DNA of 64,000 nucleotides from contig JAZUOG010000035.1 in the NCBI GenBank assembly GCA_045604545.1, positions 43,833-107,832 on the forward strand, read 5' to 3'. The stretch's first letter is position 1; each line of letters begins with the position of its first letter. The position numbers and the translations under genes are program-made. Under the pieces are notes generated by a model that was not told where the DNA came from, ran no database searches, and saw nothing but the letters and a program-made list of their open reading frames with translations. The DNA comes from RGIG1959 sp045604545 (GTDB taxonomy: Bacteria; Bacillota; Clostridia; Oscillospirales; Acutalibacteraceae). Below are positions 8,717 through 17,613 of this stretch, piece by piece.

Positions 8717-9523
8717 TCATGAACGCAAGGCGGCAAACGCGTCCTTTACCAATCGGGCGGCATCTACCGGTTTGCTTTTTTCCGTGCGGGAAAGCACGGC
8801 GATATATTCGATATTGCCGTCACCGCCGCAAATCGGCGACCACGACAGATAGGTGGCAACAAAGCCGCATTGTTGCCAATGCGCCATCACATTTTGAAGA
8901 ACACGCACGTGATCCTTCTCACGGCGAACAATGCCGCGTTTGGACAGGGCCTCCCGTCCCGCTTCAAACTGAGGCTTGATGAGACACACAACTTGTCCGT
9001 CCTCTGTCAGAAGCGGCATCAGGCTGTCAAGCACCTGCGTCAGCGAAATAAACGACACGTCCACCGTACACAGTGAAACCGTACCATCGGGAATCGCGTT
9101 GCGGACAATATCCCGACGACGGACATCGGTGTTCTCCAGATTGATCACACGGGGATCCTCCCGAAGCGACTGCGCAAGCTGATCGTGTCCGACATCGACC
9201 GCATATACACATCGGGCACCGTGTTGAAGAAGGCAGTCGGTAAACCCGCCGGTAGAAGCACCGATATCCGCACAACAACGGCCTTCGACCGAAAGAGCGG
9301 TTTCCCGCAATACCTTCAGCAGTTTTTCGCCGCCGCGACCGACAAAGCGTTCTTTTCGACCGCACACGATCTCATCCGACGGAAGAACCGCCATGGACGC
9401 CTTGTTGACAACGCGGCCGTTGACCGTCACAAAGCCGTCATTGACGGCTTGCTTTGCTTTGTCGCGTCCGCCGACCAGTCCTCGTGCGACAAGTGCGGCG
9501 TCCAGTCTCATCGCCTCACTCAT
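8717..9523 (-). CDS. tlyA: TlyA-family rRNA methyltransferase (S4 + FtsJ domains)
   Basis: A 268-residue protein of the TlyA/hemolysin A family, predicted to 2'-O-methylate rRNA using S-adenosylmethionine. An S4 RNA-binding domain occupies about residues 5-65 (RLDAALVARGLVGGRDKAK), followed by an FtsJ Rossmann methyltransferase domain with the SAM-binding DIGASTGGFTDCLL motif. The ATG at 9523 has AGAGGT just upstream and overlaps the end of dxs by eight bases (the dxs TGA lies inside ATGAGTGA), suggesting translational coupling. The tlyA-nadK-argR-recN order is conserved in Clostridia. Confidence 0.93.
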   Translation of the reverse strand: MSEAMRLDAALVARGLVGGRDKAKQAVNDGFVTVNGRVVNKASMAVLPSDEIVCGRKERFVGRGGEKLLKVLRETALSVEGRCCADIGASTGGFTDCLLQHGARCVYAVDVGHDQLAQSLREDPRVINLENTDVRRRDIVRNAIPDGTVSLCTVDVSFISLTQVLDSLMPLLTEDGQVVCLIKPQFEAGREALSKRGIVRREKDHVRVLQNVMAHWQQCGFVATYLSWSPICGGDGNIEYIAVLSRTEKSKPVDAARLVKDAFAALRS

Positions 9524-11597
9524 CGTCTACCTCTTGCGCATCCGACGGTGTTTCTTCAGGCACCTCAGGCTCAGCTTCCTCAGCATCGCTCTCAACGACA
9601 GAAACCTCTTCTTCATCGGCGGAAACATCATTCATAAGTTCTTCGAATTCCTCATCATCCTGCGGCGGGAACGCGGCAGCCTCTTCACTGTCCTTCTCGG
9701 AGCGAATGGTATCAAATTCGTTAAGCGGTCTCATGTGCGGCTTTCTTTTGACAGCCGCCACAATACCGGCGGCATCCAAACCAACCAATTCCAGTCCTTC
9801 CTGTACAGAACAGGCAGGAATAAACCGATCGATCGCATAAATCTCATACTCGCGCGCAAAGTTGTTCTCCGCAAGCATATTGCCGAAAAGCTCCGCTACG
9901 CCGCCGTGACGACTGCCCTCTTCAAAGAACATCACGCGGAAATACGACATGGCAACCTTGATGCAGGCAGGATCGATCGGTTTGATGCGGTTGAGTTTGA
10001 GCACCGACACAAAGCAACCGTTTTCGGCAAGCTCATTGGCGGCGGCCATAACCTGACCGAACAGGCGTCCGTAAGTCACAAGGAGAATTTCCGCCCGACG
10101 CGAACGATACCATGTAAACGGCTGATAATCCGGTTTGTAGCCGGCAGGAATCAACATTTCGCCGCCCTTCGGATAGCGCACCGCGGCGATGCCTTCCACA
10201 TCGTAAATCGCCTGACGAAGATGCAGTCGGAACTCATCATAACAGCACGGAGCATACACCGTTGCACGCGGAATGGCGTTGAGCATCGGCACATCAAAAA
10301 TACCCTGATGCGTTTCGCCGTCATCGGGAACGATGCCTGCACGGTCGATGGCAAGCACAATGTGACTGTTGATGATGGACGTATCGTTGAGAAGCTGGTC
10401 AAAGCTTCGTTGCAGGAAGGTGGAATACACCGCAAAAATAGAGGTAACGCCGTTCTGAGCAAGACCCGAAGCGAATGTCACGGCATGACCTTCCGCAATG
10501 CCGACATCAAAGCACCGACCGGGGTAACGTTTCGCCACCTCGGTGAGTCCTGTTCCGTCGGTCATAGCGGCAGTGATGCAACAAAGACTGTCATCTTCTT
10601 CGATAAGCTGAAGCATCTGTTCACCAAACACCTTGGAGAAGTTGTCCGATGCCACAGCGGGCTTTCCGGTTTCAATATCAAATTTGCCGATACCGTGATA
10701 GATATCGGGGTTGCGCTCCGCAAACGGATATCCCTTGCCCTTGACGGTATCAACATGGAGCAATACCGGCGATTCGATATCCTTGGCGGCGGTAAGCGCC
10801 GATGTCAGATCGGTGATATTATGACCGTCGATAGGACCGAGGTAATAATAGCCCATATCCTCAAACATCGTACTGGAGCGATACAGCGTATTCTTCATGC
10901 CGCCTTTGATGCCGAGCAACAAGCGGTAAAGCGATTTGCCGATGAGAGGGATTTTTCGCAAGCCATCACCGAAATGACGTTTGAAACGGACGTATTTCGG
11001 TCGCGATCTCATGCGCGATAAATGACGCGCCACAAAACCGACATTACCGTTGATGGACATACGGTTATCGTTCATAATGATGATCAGTTTATCATGGCTG
11101 CGACCGCCGTTGCTGAGTCCCTCGTAGAACAGACCGCCCGTCATCGCACCGTCGCCGACGACCGCCAGAACATACCCCTCCTGTTTGAGGAGAGATTTTG
11201 CCTTGGCAAGACCGTTTGCCGCCGACACCGCCGTACTGCTGTGTCCGACGATAAACGAATCCGCCTCACTCTCGCGCGGTGACGGAAACCCCGAAATGCC
11301 GTCCTTTTGTCGCAGGGTGTGGAATTGATCTGCGCGTCCTGTCAGCAGTTTATGCGTGTAGCACTGATGACCGACATCGAACACAAACTGATCGACACGG
11401 GTATCAAACACGCGATGCATGGCAAGCGTCAGCTCCACCGTTCCGAGATTGGAGGACAGATGTCCCCCGTTTTCAGAGACGGTTTTTATCAGCTTTTGTC
11501 GAATTTCCGCCGCCAGCTGTGTCAGTTGCTCATCCGTCATAGAATGGATATCCGCCGGGGATTTCACAGATGATAAAAGAGATGGATTCTCAGTCAT
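9516..11597 (-). CDS. dxs: 1-deoxy-D-xylulose-5-phosphate synthase with acidic C-terminal extension
   Basis: Dxs condenses pyruvate and glyceraldehyde-3-phosphate to DXP, the first step of the MEP isoprenoid pathway, using thiamine diphosphate. The TPP-binding GDGAMTGG motif, the N-terminal HLSSNLG region and the transketolase pyrimidine-domain segment DRAGIVPDDGETHQG are all visible. The protein is 693 residues, longer than the usual 620-640. The last roughly 60 residues, after RPLNEFD, are dominated by Asp and Glu with no hydrophobic core and look disordered; this tail is not part of the Dxs fold. The ATG at 11597 has AAGGATG upstream. It shares an operon with ispA, so two isoprenoid genes are co-expressed. 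Confidence 0.95.
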   Translation of the reverse strand: MTENPSLLSSVKSPADIHSMTDEQLTQLAAEIRQKLIKTVSENGGHLSSNLGTVELTLAMHRVFDTRVDQFVFDVGHQCYTHKLLTGRADQFHTLRQKDGISGFPSPRESEADSFIVGHSSTAVSAANGLAKAKSLLKQEGYVLAVVGDGAMTGGLFYEGLSNGGRSHDKLIIIMNDNRMSINGNVGFVARHLSRMRSRPKYVRFKRHFGDGLRKIPLIGKSLYRLLLGIKGGMKNTLYRSSTMFEDMGYYYLGPIDGHNITDLTSALTAAKDIESPVLLHVDTVKGKGYPFAERNPDIYHGIGKFDIETGKPAVASDNFSKVFGEQMLQLIEEDDSLCCITAAMTDGTGLTEVAKRYPGRCFDVGIAEGHAVTFASGLAQNGVTSIFAVYSTFLQRSFDQLLNDTSIINSHIVLAIDRAGIVPDDGETHQGIFDVPMLNAIPRATVYAPCCYDEFRLHLRQAIYDVEGIAAVRYPKGGEMLIPAGYKPDYQPFTWYRSRRAEILLVTYGRLFGQVMAAANELAENGCFVSVLKLNRIKPIDPACIKVAMSYFRVMFFEEGSRHGGVAELFGNMLAENNFAREYEIYAIDRFIPACSVQEGLELVGLDAAGIVAAVKRKPHMRPLNEFDTIRSEKDSEEAAAFPPQDDEEFEELMNDVSADEEEVSVVESDAEEAEPEVPEETPSDAQEVDDE

Positions 11598-11630
11598 ATT
11601 CTATTACATCCTTTTTTGTATACTGTCATA

Positions 11631-12122
11631 CTATGCCAGGCACACAAGCATGGCTACCACGATGCCGAGCATCACACCGACCAACACCTCCATCGGCTTG
11701 TGACCGATGAATTCCTTAAGGTCTTCGGACTCAACATCGTCCTCATCTTCCTGCATCAATATGTCATCAGCCTCATCGTTCTGAGACTCTTTCAATTCTT
11801 CGACATCGCGCACGGTTTTATTGAGAATCCGTGCGTGAAGACCCGCCTGCCAACGGACGCCCATCGCATCATACAACGTGATAAACGCCATCAGCAACGC
11901 CATGGCAAACAGCGACGAAGATACCCCCTCCACCATAGCCACAGACACCGTCATAGAGGTAACCATGCAGGAGTGGGAGCTGGGCATACCGCCCGCACCG
12001 CTGAGACGCTCGGCGTTGAATTTTCCGTTCCGAACGAAATCGATGATCACTTTGAGAAACTGTGCAACAAACCACCCGAGAACGCCCGAAAGCAACACGC
12101 GGTTTTCAAACAGTTGTTCCAT
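11631..12122 (-). CDS. Divergent PAP2-family membrane protein with acidic insert
   Basis: A 163-residue integral membrane protein of the divergent PAP2 (DUF212) family, distantly related to acid phosphatases acting on lipid or prenyl phosphates. The GGMPSSHS motif near residues 44-51 is the family hallmark; about four hydrophobic helices are visible. Between the last two helices there is an acidic stretch (about 112-142, rich in D and E) predicted to be cytosolic. It lies between ispA and dxs, so a role with prenyl phosphates is an attractive inference, but the substrate is not known. It is 14 bases after ispA and 33 bases before dxs. Confidence 0.85.
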   Translation of the reverse strand: MEQLFENRVLLSGVLGWFVAQFLKVIIDFVRNGKFNAERLSGAGGMPSSHSCMVTSMTVSVAMVEGVSSSLFAMALLMAFITLYDAMGVRWQAGLHARILNKTVRDVEELKESQNDEADDILMQEDEDDVESEDLKEFIGHKPMEVLVGVMLGIVVAMLVCLA

Positions 12123-12136
12123 ATACTTCCACTCCG

Positions 12137-13030
12137 TTACACAAGACGAGACAGCAGTCTTTCGGTCAACTGCCGCAATTCCTGTGCCGATTCACCGAAC
12201 ACATCCAACGCTTCAAGAGCAAGTGTTGTGTGTTCGTCGGCAAACAAACGCGCCTGGTCCAAGCCGAGAAGGGATACATAGGTTACTTTTTGATTGTCGT
12301 CGTCGGCACCGACCGGTTTACCGAGAACCTCCGGTGTCGATGTCACGTCAAGAATATCGTCAACAATCTGGAACGCCAGTCCGAGTTCTTCGCCGTAAAG
12401 GCGGGCAGCCTTAAGCTGTTCTTCGTTTGCACCGCCGAGCACAGCACCCATTTCACAAGCCGCCGTAATCAGCGCACCTGTCTTCTTCTGCTGCAAAAGC
12501 TGCAGGGTATACAGATCGATTTTACGTCCTTCACTCTCGAGATCGATCGTCTGACCACCGACCATACCGTCGATACCGGCGGCATCGGCAAGAAGGCTCA
12601 TGGCCTTAACGGCCGACGATGCGCCGACACGTTCGATACTGCTTGCGGCAAGACCGCATTCAAATGCTCGCGTAAGCAAGCCGTCTCCCGCCAAAAGTGC
12701 CATATCCTCACCGTATTTGGCGAACGTGGACGGTTGTCCGCGGCGCAAAAAGCTGTTATCCATACACGGCAGATCATCGTGTACAAGAGAATAACAATGG
12801 ATCATCTCGATTGCCGCCGCATACGGCAACACCGTCTCGGCACTACCCCCTACGAGCGACGCGAATTCCATAAGAAGCATGGGGCGAAGACGTTTTCCGC
12901 CTGCCGCACAAGCGTATCCCATCGCTTCACTGACGGTTTTCTGCGGTGTATCAACCGCAGGCATTGCCGCTTGCAAAAATTCTTCAAAGGCATCTAAACG
13001 AGCCTGCCATTGCTGAGAATACAGTGCCAT
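12137..13030 (-). CDS. ispA: Polyprenyl (farnesyl/geranylgeranyl) diphosphate synthase
   Basis: A 297-residue trans-isoprenyl diphosphate synthase that chains IPP onto allylic diphosphates. The first Asp-rich motif is LVHDDLPCMDN, the second is FQIVDDILD, both Mg-binding. GGKRLRP near the N-terminus binds IPP. The length and position next to xseB fit farnesyl diphosphate synthase IspA; exact chain length cannot be read from sequence. The ATG at 13030 is preceded by AGGAGG. It stands 21 bases after xseB. Confidence 0.93.
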   Translation of the reverse strand: MALYSQQWQARLDAFEEFLQAAMPAVDTPQKTVSEAMGYACAAGGKRLRPMLLMEFASLVGGSAETVLPYAAAIEMIHCYSLVHDDLPCMDNSFLRRGQPSTFAKYGEDMALLAGDGLLTRAFECGLAASSIERVGASSAVKAMSLLADAAGIDGMVGGQTIDLESEGRKIDLYTLQLLQQKKTGALITAACEMGAVLGGANEEQLKAARLYGEELGLAFQIVDDILDVTSTPEVLGKPVGADDDNQKVTYVSLLGLDQARLFADEHTTLALEALDVFGESAQELRQLTERLLSRLV

Positions 13031-13051
13031 AATGGTTTCCTCCTGTCGGCA

Positions 13052-13312
13052 TCAATCGCTGAGTGTCTCGCCCATAGACTGTTGCGTGTCCTCGGGGACG
13101 GAAAATGCATCTTCCTCCCCCGCCTCCGCAGCGGTCAGCTTGACGATTTTTTGTTCGGCGCTTTTGAGCGCCTTTTGGCAAAACGCCGTAAGCTTTGCAC
13201 CCTCTTCAAACAGTTTCATCGATTCATCAAGCGTGCAACGACCGTTTTCCAGCGTCGTCACAATTTGTTCGAGGCGTGTCATTGCCTGTTCAAACGTGAT
13301 TTGTCCTGCCAT
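13052..13312 (-). CDS. xseB: Exodeoxyribonuclease VII small subunit
   Basis: An 86-residue helical subunit of exonuclease VII, which degrades single-stranded DNA. The TFEQAMTRLEQIVTTLENG segment followed by LDESMKLFEEGAKL is the family signature. Two ATGs occur; the one at 13312 sits eight bases after GGAGGT whereas the one at 13318 is only two bases from it, so I chose 13312. The preceding xseA ends at 13315. The C-terminal acidic tail is normal for the family. Confidence 0.93.
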   Translation of the reverse strand: MAGQITFEQAMTRLEQIVTTLENGRCTLDESMKLFEEGAKLTAFCQKALKSAEQKIVKLTAAEAGEEDAFSVPEDTQQSMGETLSD

Positions 13313-13314
13313 AA

Positions 13315-14517
13315 TCATATACCTCCGATCGCTTCATCAACGGTACACGCAATCTCGCCGTTGCTGAGTCGAATGGTCAACCGGTCTCCCGCCGTCACTT
13401 CATCGGTACGGGTGACCACCGTGTTATCTTTATAAGGGATCGCATAGCCGCGCGACAATACCTTGAGCGGACTGAGCGCGTCAAGCTTTGCGGCATCCGC
13501 CGCAAGTCGCCGCCCCGCACGATGGATCTCATTATCCATCGCCGAGCAAAATGCCTTGGTGACATAATCCAGTCGCATCTGACGCTCCTCCACATAGAAC
13601 AGCGGTGAGCGCAAGCACCGTTTTTCCGACAAATTCTGCAACCGACGGCGTTCTCTGTCCATCGCCATACGAAGCAGATCCTTTGAGCGTGCCGCGCGCG
13701 CATCGAGCGCCGACAACAATGCCGCCGTGTCGGGAACGGCAAGCTCTGCCGCCGCCGAAGGAGTCGGTGCACGAAGATCCGCAACAAAATCGCAGATCGT
13801 GAAATCGGTTTCGTGTCCCACCGCCGAGATCACGGGAATGCGGGAAGCGTATACGGCCCGCGCCACACGTTCATCGTTAAACGCCCACAATTCCTCAAGA
13901 GAGCCGCCGCCGCGTCCGACAATAAGGACATCTACCTCCGTCAACGCATTCATTCTCTCGATCGCATCAACGATCTGAGGCGGCGCACCGTCGCCCTGCA
14001 CAAGCACGGGTGCGAACAGCACCTTCGCCATCGGATACCGTCGTCCGAGAACGTTGAGAATGTCTCTCACCGCCGCGCCGGTCGGCGAGGTGATCACACC
14101 GACGGTGCGCGGATACCGCACAAGAGGACGTTTTCTCGCTTGATCAAACAGCCCTTCCTGTTCCAGTTTCGCCTTCAATTGTTCGTAAGCCACCTGCAAC
14201 GCACCGACACCGTCGGGTTGCATCGCATCAATGTACAGCTGATAGGAGCCGTCCTTTTCATACAGCGACACACGCGCCTTCACGATCACCTTCATGCCGT
14301 TCTGCGGCACGAAATTCAGCTTTGAAGCGGCTCCTCGGAACATCACCGCCCGTACAAGCGCGTTGTCGTCTTTCAGTGTCATATACAAATGACCGGATTT
14401 ATAGTGATTGGTAAAGTTGCTGATTTCACCGCCGATATACACAGCGGCAATATTCCGATCCGATTCCAGTAATGTTTTTACATATTTATTCAGTTGTGAT
14501 ATGGTAATGACTTTCAT
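13315..14517 (-). CDS. xseA: Exodeoxyribonuclease VII large subunit
   Basis: A 400-residue catalytic subunit of exonuclease VII. An N-terminal OB-fold (about 1-100, ISQLNKYVKTLLESD start) is followed by the nuclease domain with the conserved GVITSPTGAAVRDIL, VGRGGGSLEELWAFNDE and SAVGHETDFTI segments. A coiled-coil region and a C-terminal beta segment (VLSRGYAI) follow. The length is normal. The ATG at 14517 has GGGAG nine bases upstream. It is followed directly by xseB. Confidence 0.95.
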   Translation of the reverse strand: MKVITISQLNKYVKTLLESDRNIAAVYIGGEISNFTNHYKSGHLYMTLKDDNALVRAVMFRGAASKLNFVPQNGMKVIVKARVSLYEKDGSYQLYIDAMQPDGVGALQVAYEQLKAKLEQEGLFDQARKRPLVRYPRTVGVITSPTGAAVRDILNVLGRRYPMAKVLFAPVLVQGDGAPPQIVDAIERMNALTEVDVLIVGRGGGSLEELWAFNDERVARAVYASRIPVISAVGHETDFTICDFVADLRAPTPSAAAELAVPDTAALLSALDARAARSKDLLRMAMDRERRRLQNLSEKRCLRSPLFYVEERQMRLDYVTKAFCSAMDNEIHRAGRRLAADAAKLDALSPLKVLSRGYAIPYKDNTVVTRTDEVTAGDRLTIRLSNGEIACTVDEAIGGI

Positions 14518-14533
14518 GAAGTCGTTCTCCCTC

Positions 14534-15475
14534 TCACATGGTTTCTCGTTGATGCTTGAGCGCCGTCAGCACCGCCACACCGACCGCATTATCCGCCGAA
14601 TACACGGGCGGGGCAAATACGCCGCCGAAGCGCGCCGCAAGCGACGATTTCAACAAAGAATTGGACATCACGCCACCGGCATATACCAGCGGCAGATCAC
14701 CGTATTCACAAAACAGCTTTTCGGTCATCGCCGCCACTGCCGCTTCCACACTGGCAAGGCAAAAGCGTGCCACATTGGCGGGAGATGCCCCTTTTTTCAG
14801 TAATGCTTCGCACTGATTCTGTACCCCCGACAAATGGCAGTCCATGCCGTCCATCGACGGTCTGACGCGAAACAACTCATCCGCTTGCATGGCGAGCGCT
14901 TCAAGTGACGGACCCGCCGGAAACGGCAAGCCAAGCATACCGCCGACACGATCGATCAGTTGTCCCGCCTTCAGATCGCGGGAATGCGCCACCACACGGC
15001 AACGGATCATCTCCGCGTCGTCGGGTTCGACAAGCAACGCGTCCGTCGTACCGCCCGAAACATGAAACGCCAAAAACGGACGATCGAGCCACGAAAGGCG
15101 ATCCGCACCGTAAAGTGCGGCGGCAACATGCCCCTGCTGATGTGTAAAGAAATACACGGGTACCTGCAGGCACGCCGCTATTTCCCGCGCCGCCCCCGCG
15201 CCTGCCAGAAAACACGGCATATAGGAGCCGTCAACCTGTTGAGGACGGTCGGACGCACCGACACAGTCGATCGGCGCGGCATCGTCTTTTCGCAAAAGCG
15301 ACACCATGTCGGGAAGTTGTTTTACATGGTGAAACAACGCATCGCTTTGGCGAAGTCCCATTTGCCCTTGCGCAACGGGCAACAGTTTCTTTTGTTGTAT
15401 CGCCACCGCTTTGTCAGCATGAAACAACGCCGCAGAGGTGGTGTAGTTACTGGTGTCCAGTCCGAGAGCTGTCAT
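14534..15475 (-). CDS. TsaD/Kae1-like paralogue (O-sialoglycoprotein endopeptidase family)
   Basis: A 313-residue protein of the ASKHA-fold TsaD/Kae1 family. The start LGLDTSNYTTSAALF matches the TsaD nucleotide-binding opening, HQQGH (about residues 111-115) supplies the HxxxH metal-binding pair, and LAFHVSGGTTDALL and YAGGVMSNSLL are the later family motifs. True TsaD makes the t6A tRNA modification. This copy lacks the usual GPGSY-like neighbours and lies inside the nusB-xseA cluster, where Clostridia commonly carry a second, poorly characterised family member. Its ATG overlaps the nusB stop codon (ATGA), so the two are coupled. The function is inferred only at family level. Confidence 0.75.
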   Translation of the reverse strand: MTALGLDTSNYTTSAALFHADKAVAIQQKKLLPVAQGQMGLRQSDALFHHVKQLPDMVSLLRKDDAAPIDCVGASDRPQQVDGSYMPCFLAGAGAAREIAACLQVPVYFFTHQQGHVAAALYGADRLSWLDRPFLAFHVSGGTTDALLVEPDDAEMIRCRVVAHSRDLKAGQLIDRVGGMLGLPFPAGPSLEALAMQADELFRVRPSMDGMDCHLSGVQNQCEALLKKGASPANVARFCLASVEAAVAAMTEKLFCEYGDLPLVYAGGVMSNSLLKSSLAARFGGVFAPPVYSADNAVGVAVLTALKHQRETM

Positions 15476-15900
15476 TGTGCATCGCTCTCCACAGCGGCCG
15501 TATCGTCACCCGAGCGACGAGCGGCAGCACCGAGTACACCGTTAACAAACGGAGGTTCATCATCGCCGCCGTAGGTTTTCGCAAGCTCCACCGCTTCGTT
15601 GATCGCCACACTGATCGGCGTTTCATCTACTTGATACATTTCATACAACGCCAGACGCAAAATGGCAAGTGTCACCTTGGAAAGACGATCCTTGCTCCAA
15701 CGGTGCGACAGTTCCTCGATCAGCTGATCATTTTCGAGCGCATATTCGTCGGCGCCTTTTGCCAGGCGCAAAGCAAATTCATCCGGCTCGATATCACGCG
15801 CTTCAATCGCGCGGTCGATGATCTCCTGCATATCCGTTTCATCGAAGCAACGTTCAAATAATAACAAAAATGCCAGTTCTCTTGATTTTCGACGTGCCAT
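15472..15900 (-). CDS. nusB: Transcription antitermination factor NusB
   Basis: A 142-residue all-helical RNA-binding protein that with NusE binds boxA RNA in rRNA antitermination. ARRKSRELAFLLLFERCFDE opens the protein as in other NusB proteins, and the C-terminal LRLALYEM, ISVAINEAVELAKTYGGDD and FVNGVLGAAAR segments are diagnostic. The C-terminal tail is slightly extended. It begins the nusB to recN operon, with AAAGGGCG before the ATG. Confidence 0.95.
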   Translation of the reverse strand: MARRKSRELAFLLLFERCFDETDMQEIIDRAIEARDIEPDEFALRLAKGADEYALENDQLIEELSHRWSKDRLSKVTLAILRLALYEMYQVDETPISVAINEAVELAKTYGGDDEPPFVNGVLGAAARRSGDDTAAVESDAQ

Positions 15901-15931
15901 ATAGGGTATCGCCCTTTCTTATGTAGTGTTT

Positions 15932-15971
15932 ACAAAATAAAAGCCCTCCGCGCAAAGTGGCAGAGGGCTTT
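15932..15971 (-). terminator. Intrinsic terminator downstream of the Asp23-family gene
   Basis: AAAGCCCTC (15940-15948) pairs with GAGGGCTTT (15963-15971). On the minus strand the stem is followed by TTTTATTTTG, so it terminates transcripts coming from the Asp23 gene before nusB. The 15901-16028 gap otherwise holds only the nusB ribosome binding region. Confidence 0.85.
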
Positions 15972-16028
15972 TCGCCTCATCGTTCGTCGCGCACAACTTC
16001 GTTTTGGCCGCACAGCAACACAGATCGA

Positions 16029-16400
16029 TCAAGCTTGCTCTTCGGTTGTTTGAGGTTCTGCCATGGCGCTGACGACATGAATGTTGATCTTGGTCACGGG
16101 ACTGCCGGTCATTGACTGGACAGCCGCCTTGACGGCTTCCTGAATGTCACGGGAAACGGTCGGAATGTGCGCGTTCACAAGCACATTCACATACACATCG
16201 ATCACCGTTTCGTTCGGGTTGCTGACGACGGCGATCGATTTGCATGCATCGTTCGCCATGACGCCGCGAATATTCAACGGACGCTGCGCCATCGAAACGA
16301 CGCCTTCCACTTCCAGAACCGCATTGCGTGCGATGGTAGCAATGACTTCCTCGGAAATGATGCAGCTTCCGCTGGTAGTCTTGGTGGTTTGTTCACTCAT
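16029..16400 (-). CDS. Asp23/Gls24-family protein
   Basis: A 123-residue member of the Asp23/Gls24 (DUF322) family, small cytosolic or membrane-associated proteins linked to envelope stress in Gram-positives. Typical features are ISEEVIATIARNAVLEVEGV near the start and the DVYVNVLVNAHIPTVSRDIQ segment in the middle. No membrane helix is visible. The ATG follows AAAGGGGG at nine bases. It has its own promoter (16439-16467) and terminator, so it appears to be a single-gene unit between spoIIIAH and nusB, a placement seen in many Clostridia. Confidence 0.9.
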   Translation of the reverse strand: MSEQTTKTTSGSCIISEEVIATIARNAVLEVEGVVSMAQRPLNIRGVMANDACKSIAVVSNPNETVIDVYVNVLVNAHIPTVSRDIQEAVKAAVQSMTGSPVTKINIHVVSAMAEPQTTEEQA

Positions 16401-16438
16401 TGATGAGCGCCCCCTTTATTTAATTCTTATTATTTTAT

Positions 16439-16467
16439 AGTATACCATCTTTTCACGCATAACGCAA
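16439..16467 (-). promoter_or_regulatory. Sigma-A promoter of the Asp23-family gene
   Basis: On the minus strand TTGCGT (16467-16462), a 17-base spacer and TATACT (16444-16439), about 40 bases before the start codon at 16400. Confidence 0.65.
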
Positions 16468-16495
16468 CCGATTTTTCTCAAAATATCCGATTTTT

Positions 16496-17053
16496 TTATT
16501 CCACTGCCACGATCGAGAGGTTTTCAAGAGGGACGTCGGTCTGTTGCGAAACGATCTGTGAAATCTGCAACATCTGCTCCGGGGTCGGTTCCGCTCCTTT
16601 GACGGCGATATGACAACAATCGTTTTCGATGTATACCACGCAGTCCTCAAACCCTTTCGCTTTGATAAGCGACTCCACGGCATCCTCCTGCTCCACCGCC
16701 TTTGCCACGGCCGCCGCCGTCTGAACAGCCGCTTCTTTCGCGGCATTGTCCGCCTTAACATCGGCAAGCGTCTCTTCAAGAATGTCCACCGCCTCTTGTC
16801 TGGCGGCGGTACGGCTTTCTCTCGCCGCTTCAAAATAATCGTCAGGCTCGGAAACGTGCGGCGTATCCACGTACTGCGATTGCCCCAGCGGGCGCGTCGC
16901 GGTCGTCTCATCGTCCGCCCGCAACGCCGAAGAGGTCACCGACGGCGCACTGACCGCGAGCTGATAGTTCAAATACACTGCGCCGCCCAACAACAACACC
17001 ATTCCGCACAGGATCCACTGCTTTTTTCCAAAGTGTTTGTTTTTCATTGTCAT
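16496..17053 (-). CDS. spoIIIAH: Stage III sporulation protein AH
   Basis: A 185-residue mother-cell membrane protein. Its extracellular domain forms a ring and pairs with forespore SpoIIQ to make the feeding-tube channel across the intermembrane space. The N-terminus has a basic stretch (MKNKHFGKKQW) then one membrane helix (about 13-31); the C-terminal third has the YscJ/FliF-like ring-building fold (LIKAKGFEDCVVYIENDCCH). It is somewhat shorter than the Bacillus subtilis protein. Its ATG overlaps the spoIIIAG stop (ATGA), as with the rest of the operon. Confidence 0.9.
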   Translation of the reverse strand: MTMKNKHFGKKQWILCGMVLLLGGAVYLNYQLAVSAPSVTSSALRADDETTATRPLGQSQYVDTPHVSEPDDYFEAARESRTAARQEAVDILEETLADVKADNAAKEAAVQTAAAVAKAVEQEDAVESLIKAKGFEDCVVYIENDCCHIAVKGAEPTPEQMLQISQIVSQQTDVPLENLSIVAVE

Positions 17054-17613
17054 GACACCCTTTCTTCACAATACGGGATCACACACACCCGTTTATCACT
17101 GATATTCAGCGCTGTCTTTACCGCTTCAGCCACCATCGTCGCCACCGTTTCATCACGGGCCCCGACACACGTCACCACAACGCCGCGCACGGTCGGCTGG
17201 ATTTCCGTGACAAGCAGTCCTGTCTTGCCGTCCTCCGCATCCACCGTCACAACGGTACGCTGGCTGTCATCGCGCGTTTCCACGTTGCCCTCCTGTTCCA
17301 CACGATCGGAATTGGTTCTTTGTTCATCGGCGTAGACATATTCGATGCCGTTTTCCAGCGTGATCATCACGTCCGCTTGCCCCGCCCCGTCTATGGAAGA
17401 TACCATGTTTTCGATGCGTTCCTCCAACAAGGCAATATAGGCGGTCGTGTCTAACGCCGTCGGAAGTGTCGCCTCCTCTTTACCGCCGAATACAGCCGAC
17501 ACAGCCACCAGCAGTACGCCGCAAATCCCCAACGCCGGCAACCACAAGCGGGTTTTATATGCCGAAAGCATCCCTGTCAATCGCTCTTTAAACCATGTTG
17601 TTTTGTCACTCAT
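17050..17613 (-). CDS. spoIIIAG: Stage III sporulation protein AG
   Basis: A 187-residue ring-forming component of the SpoIIIA-SpoIIQ channel. One transmembrane helix lies at about residues 22-42 (LWLPALGICGVLLVAVSAVF), followed by an extracytoplasmic domain with the family stretch ALLEERIENMVSSIDGAGQA and the C-terminal VTCVGARDETVATMVAEAVK segment. It overlaps both neighbours by four bases, as expected in this operon. Confidence 0.93.
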   Translation of the reverse strand: MSDKTTWFKERLTGMLSAYKTRLWLPALGICGVLLVAVSAVFGGKEEATLPTALDTTAYIALLEERIENMVSSIDGAGQADVMITLENGIEYVYADEQRTNSDRVEQEGNVETRDDSQRTVVTVDAEDGKTGLLVTEIQPTVRGVVVTCVGARDETVATMVAEAVKTALNISDKRVCVIPYCEERVS

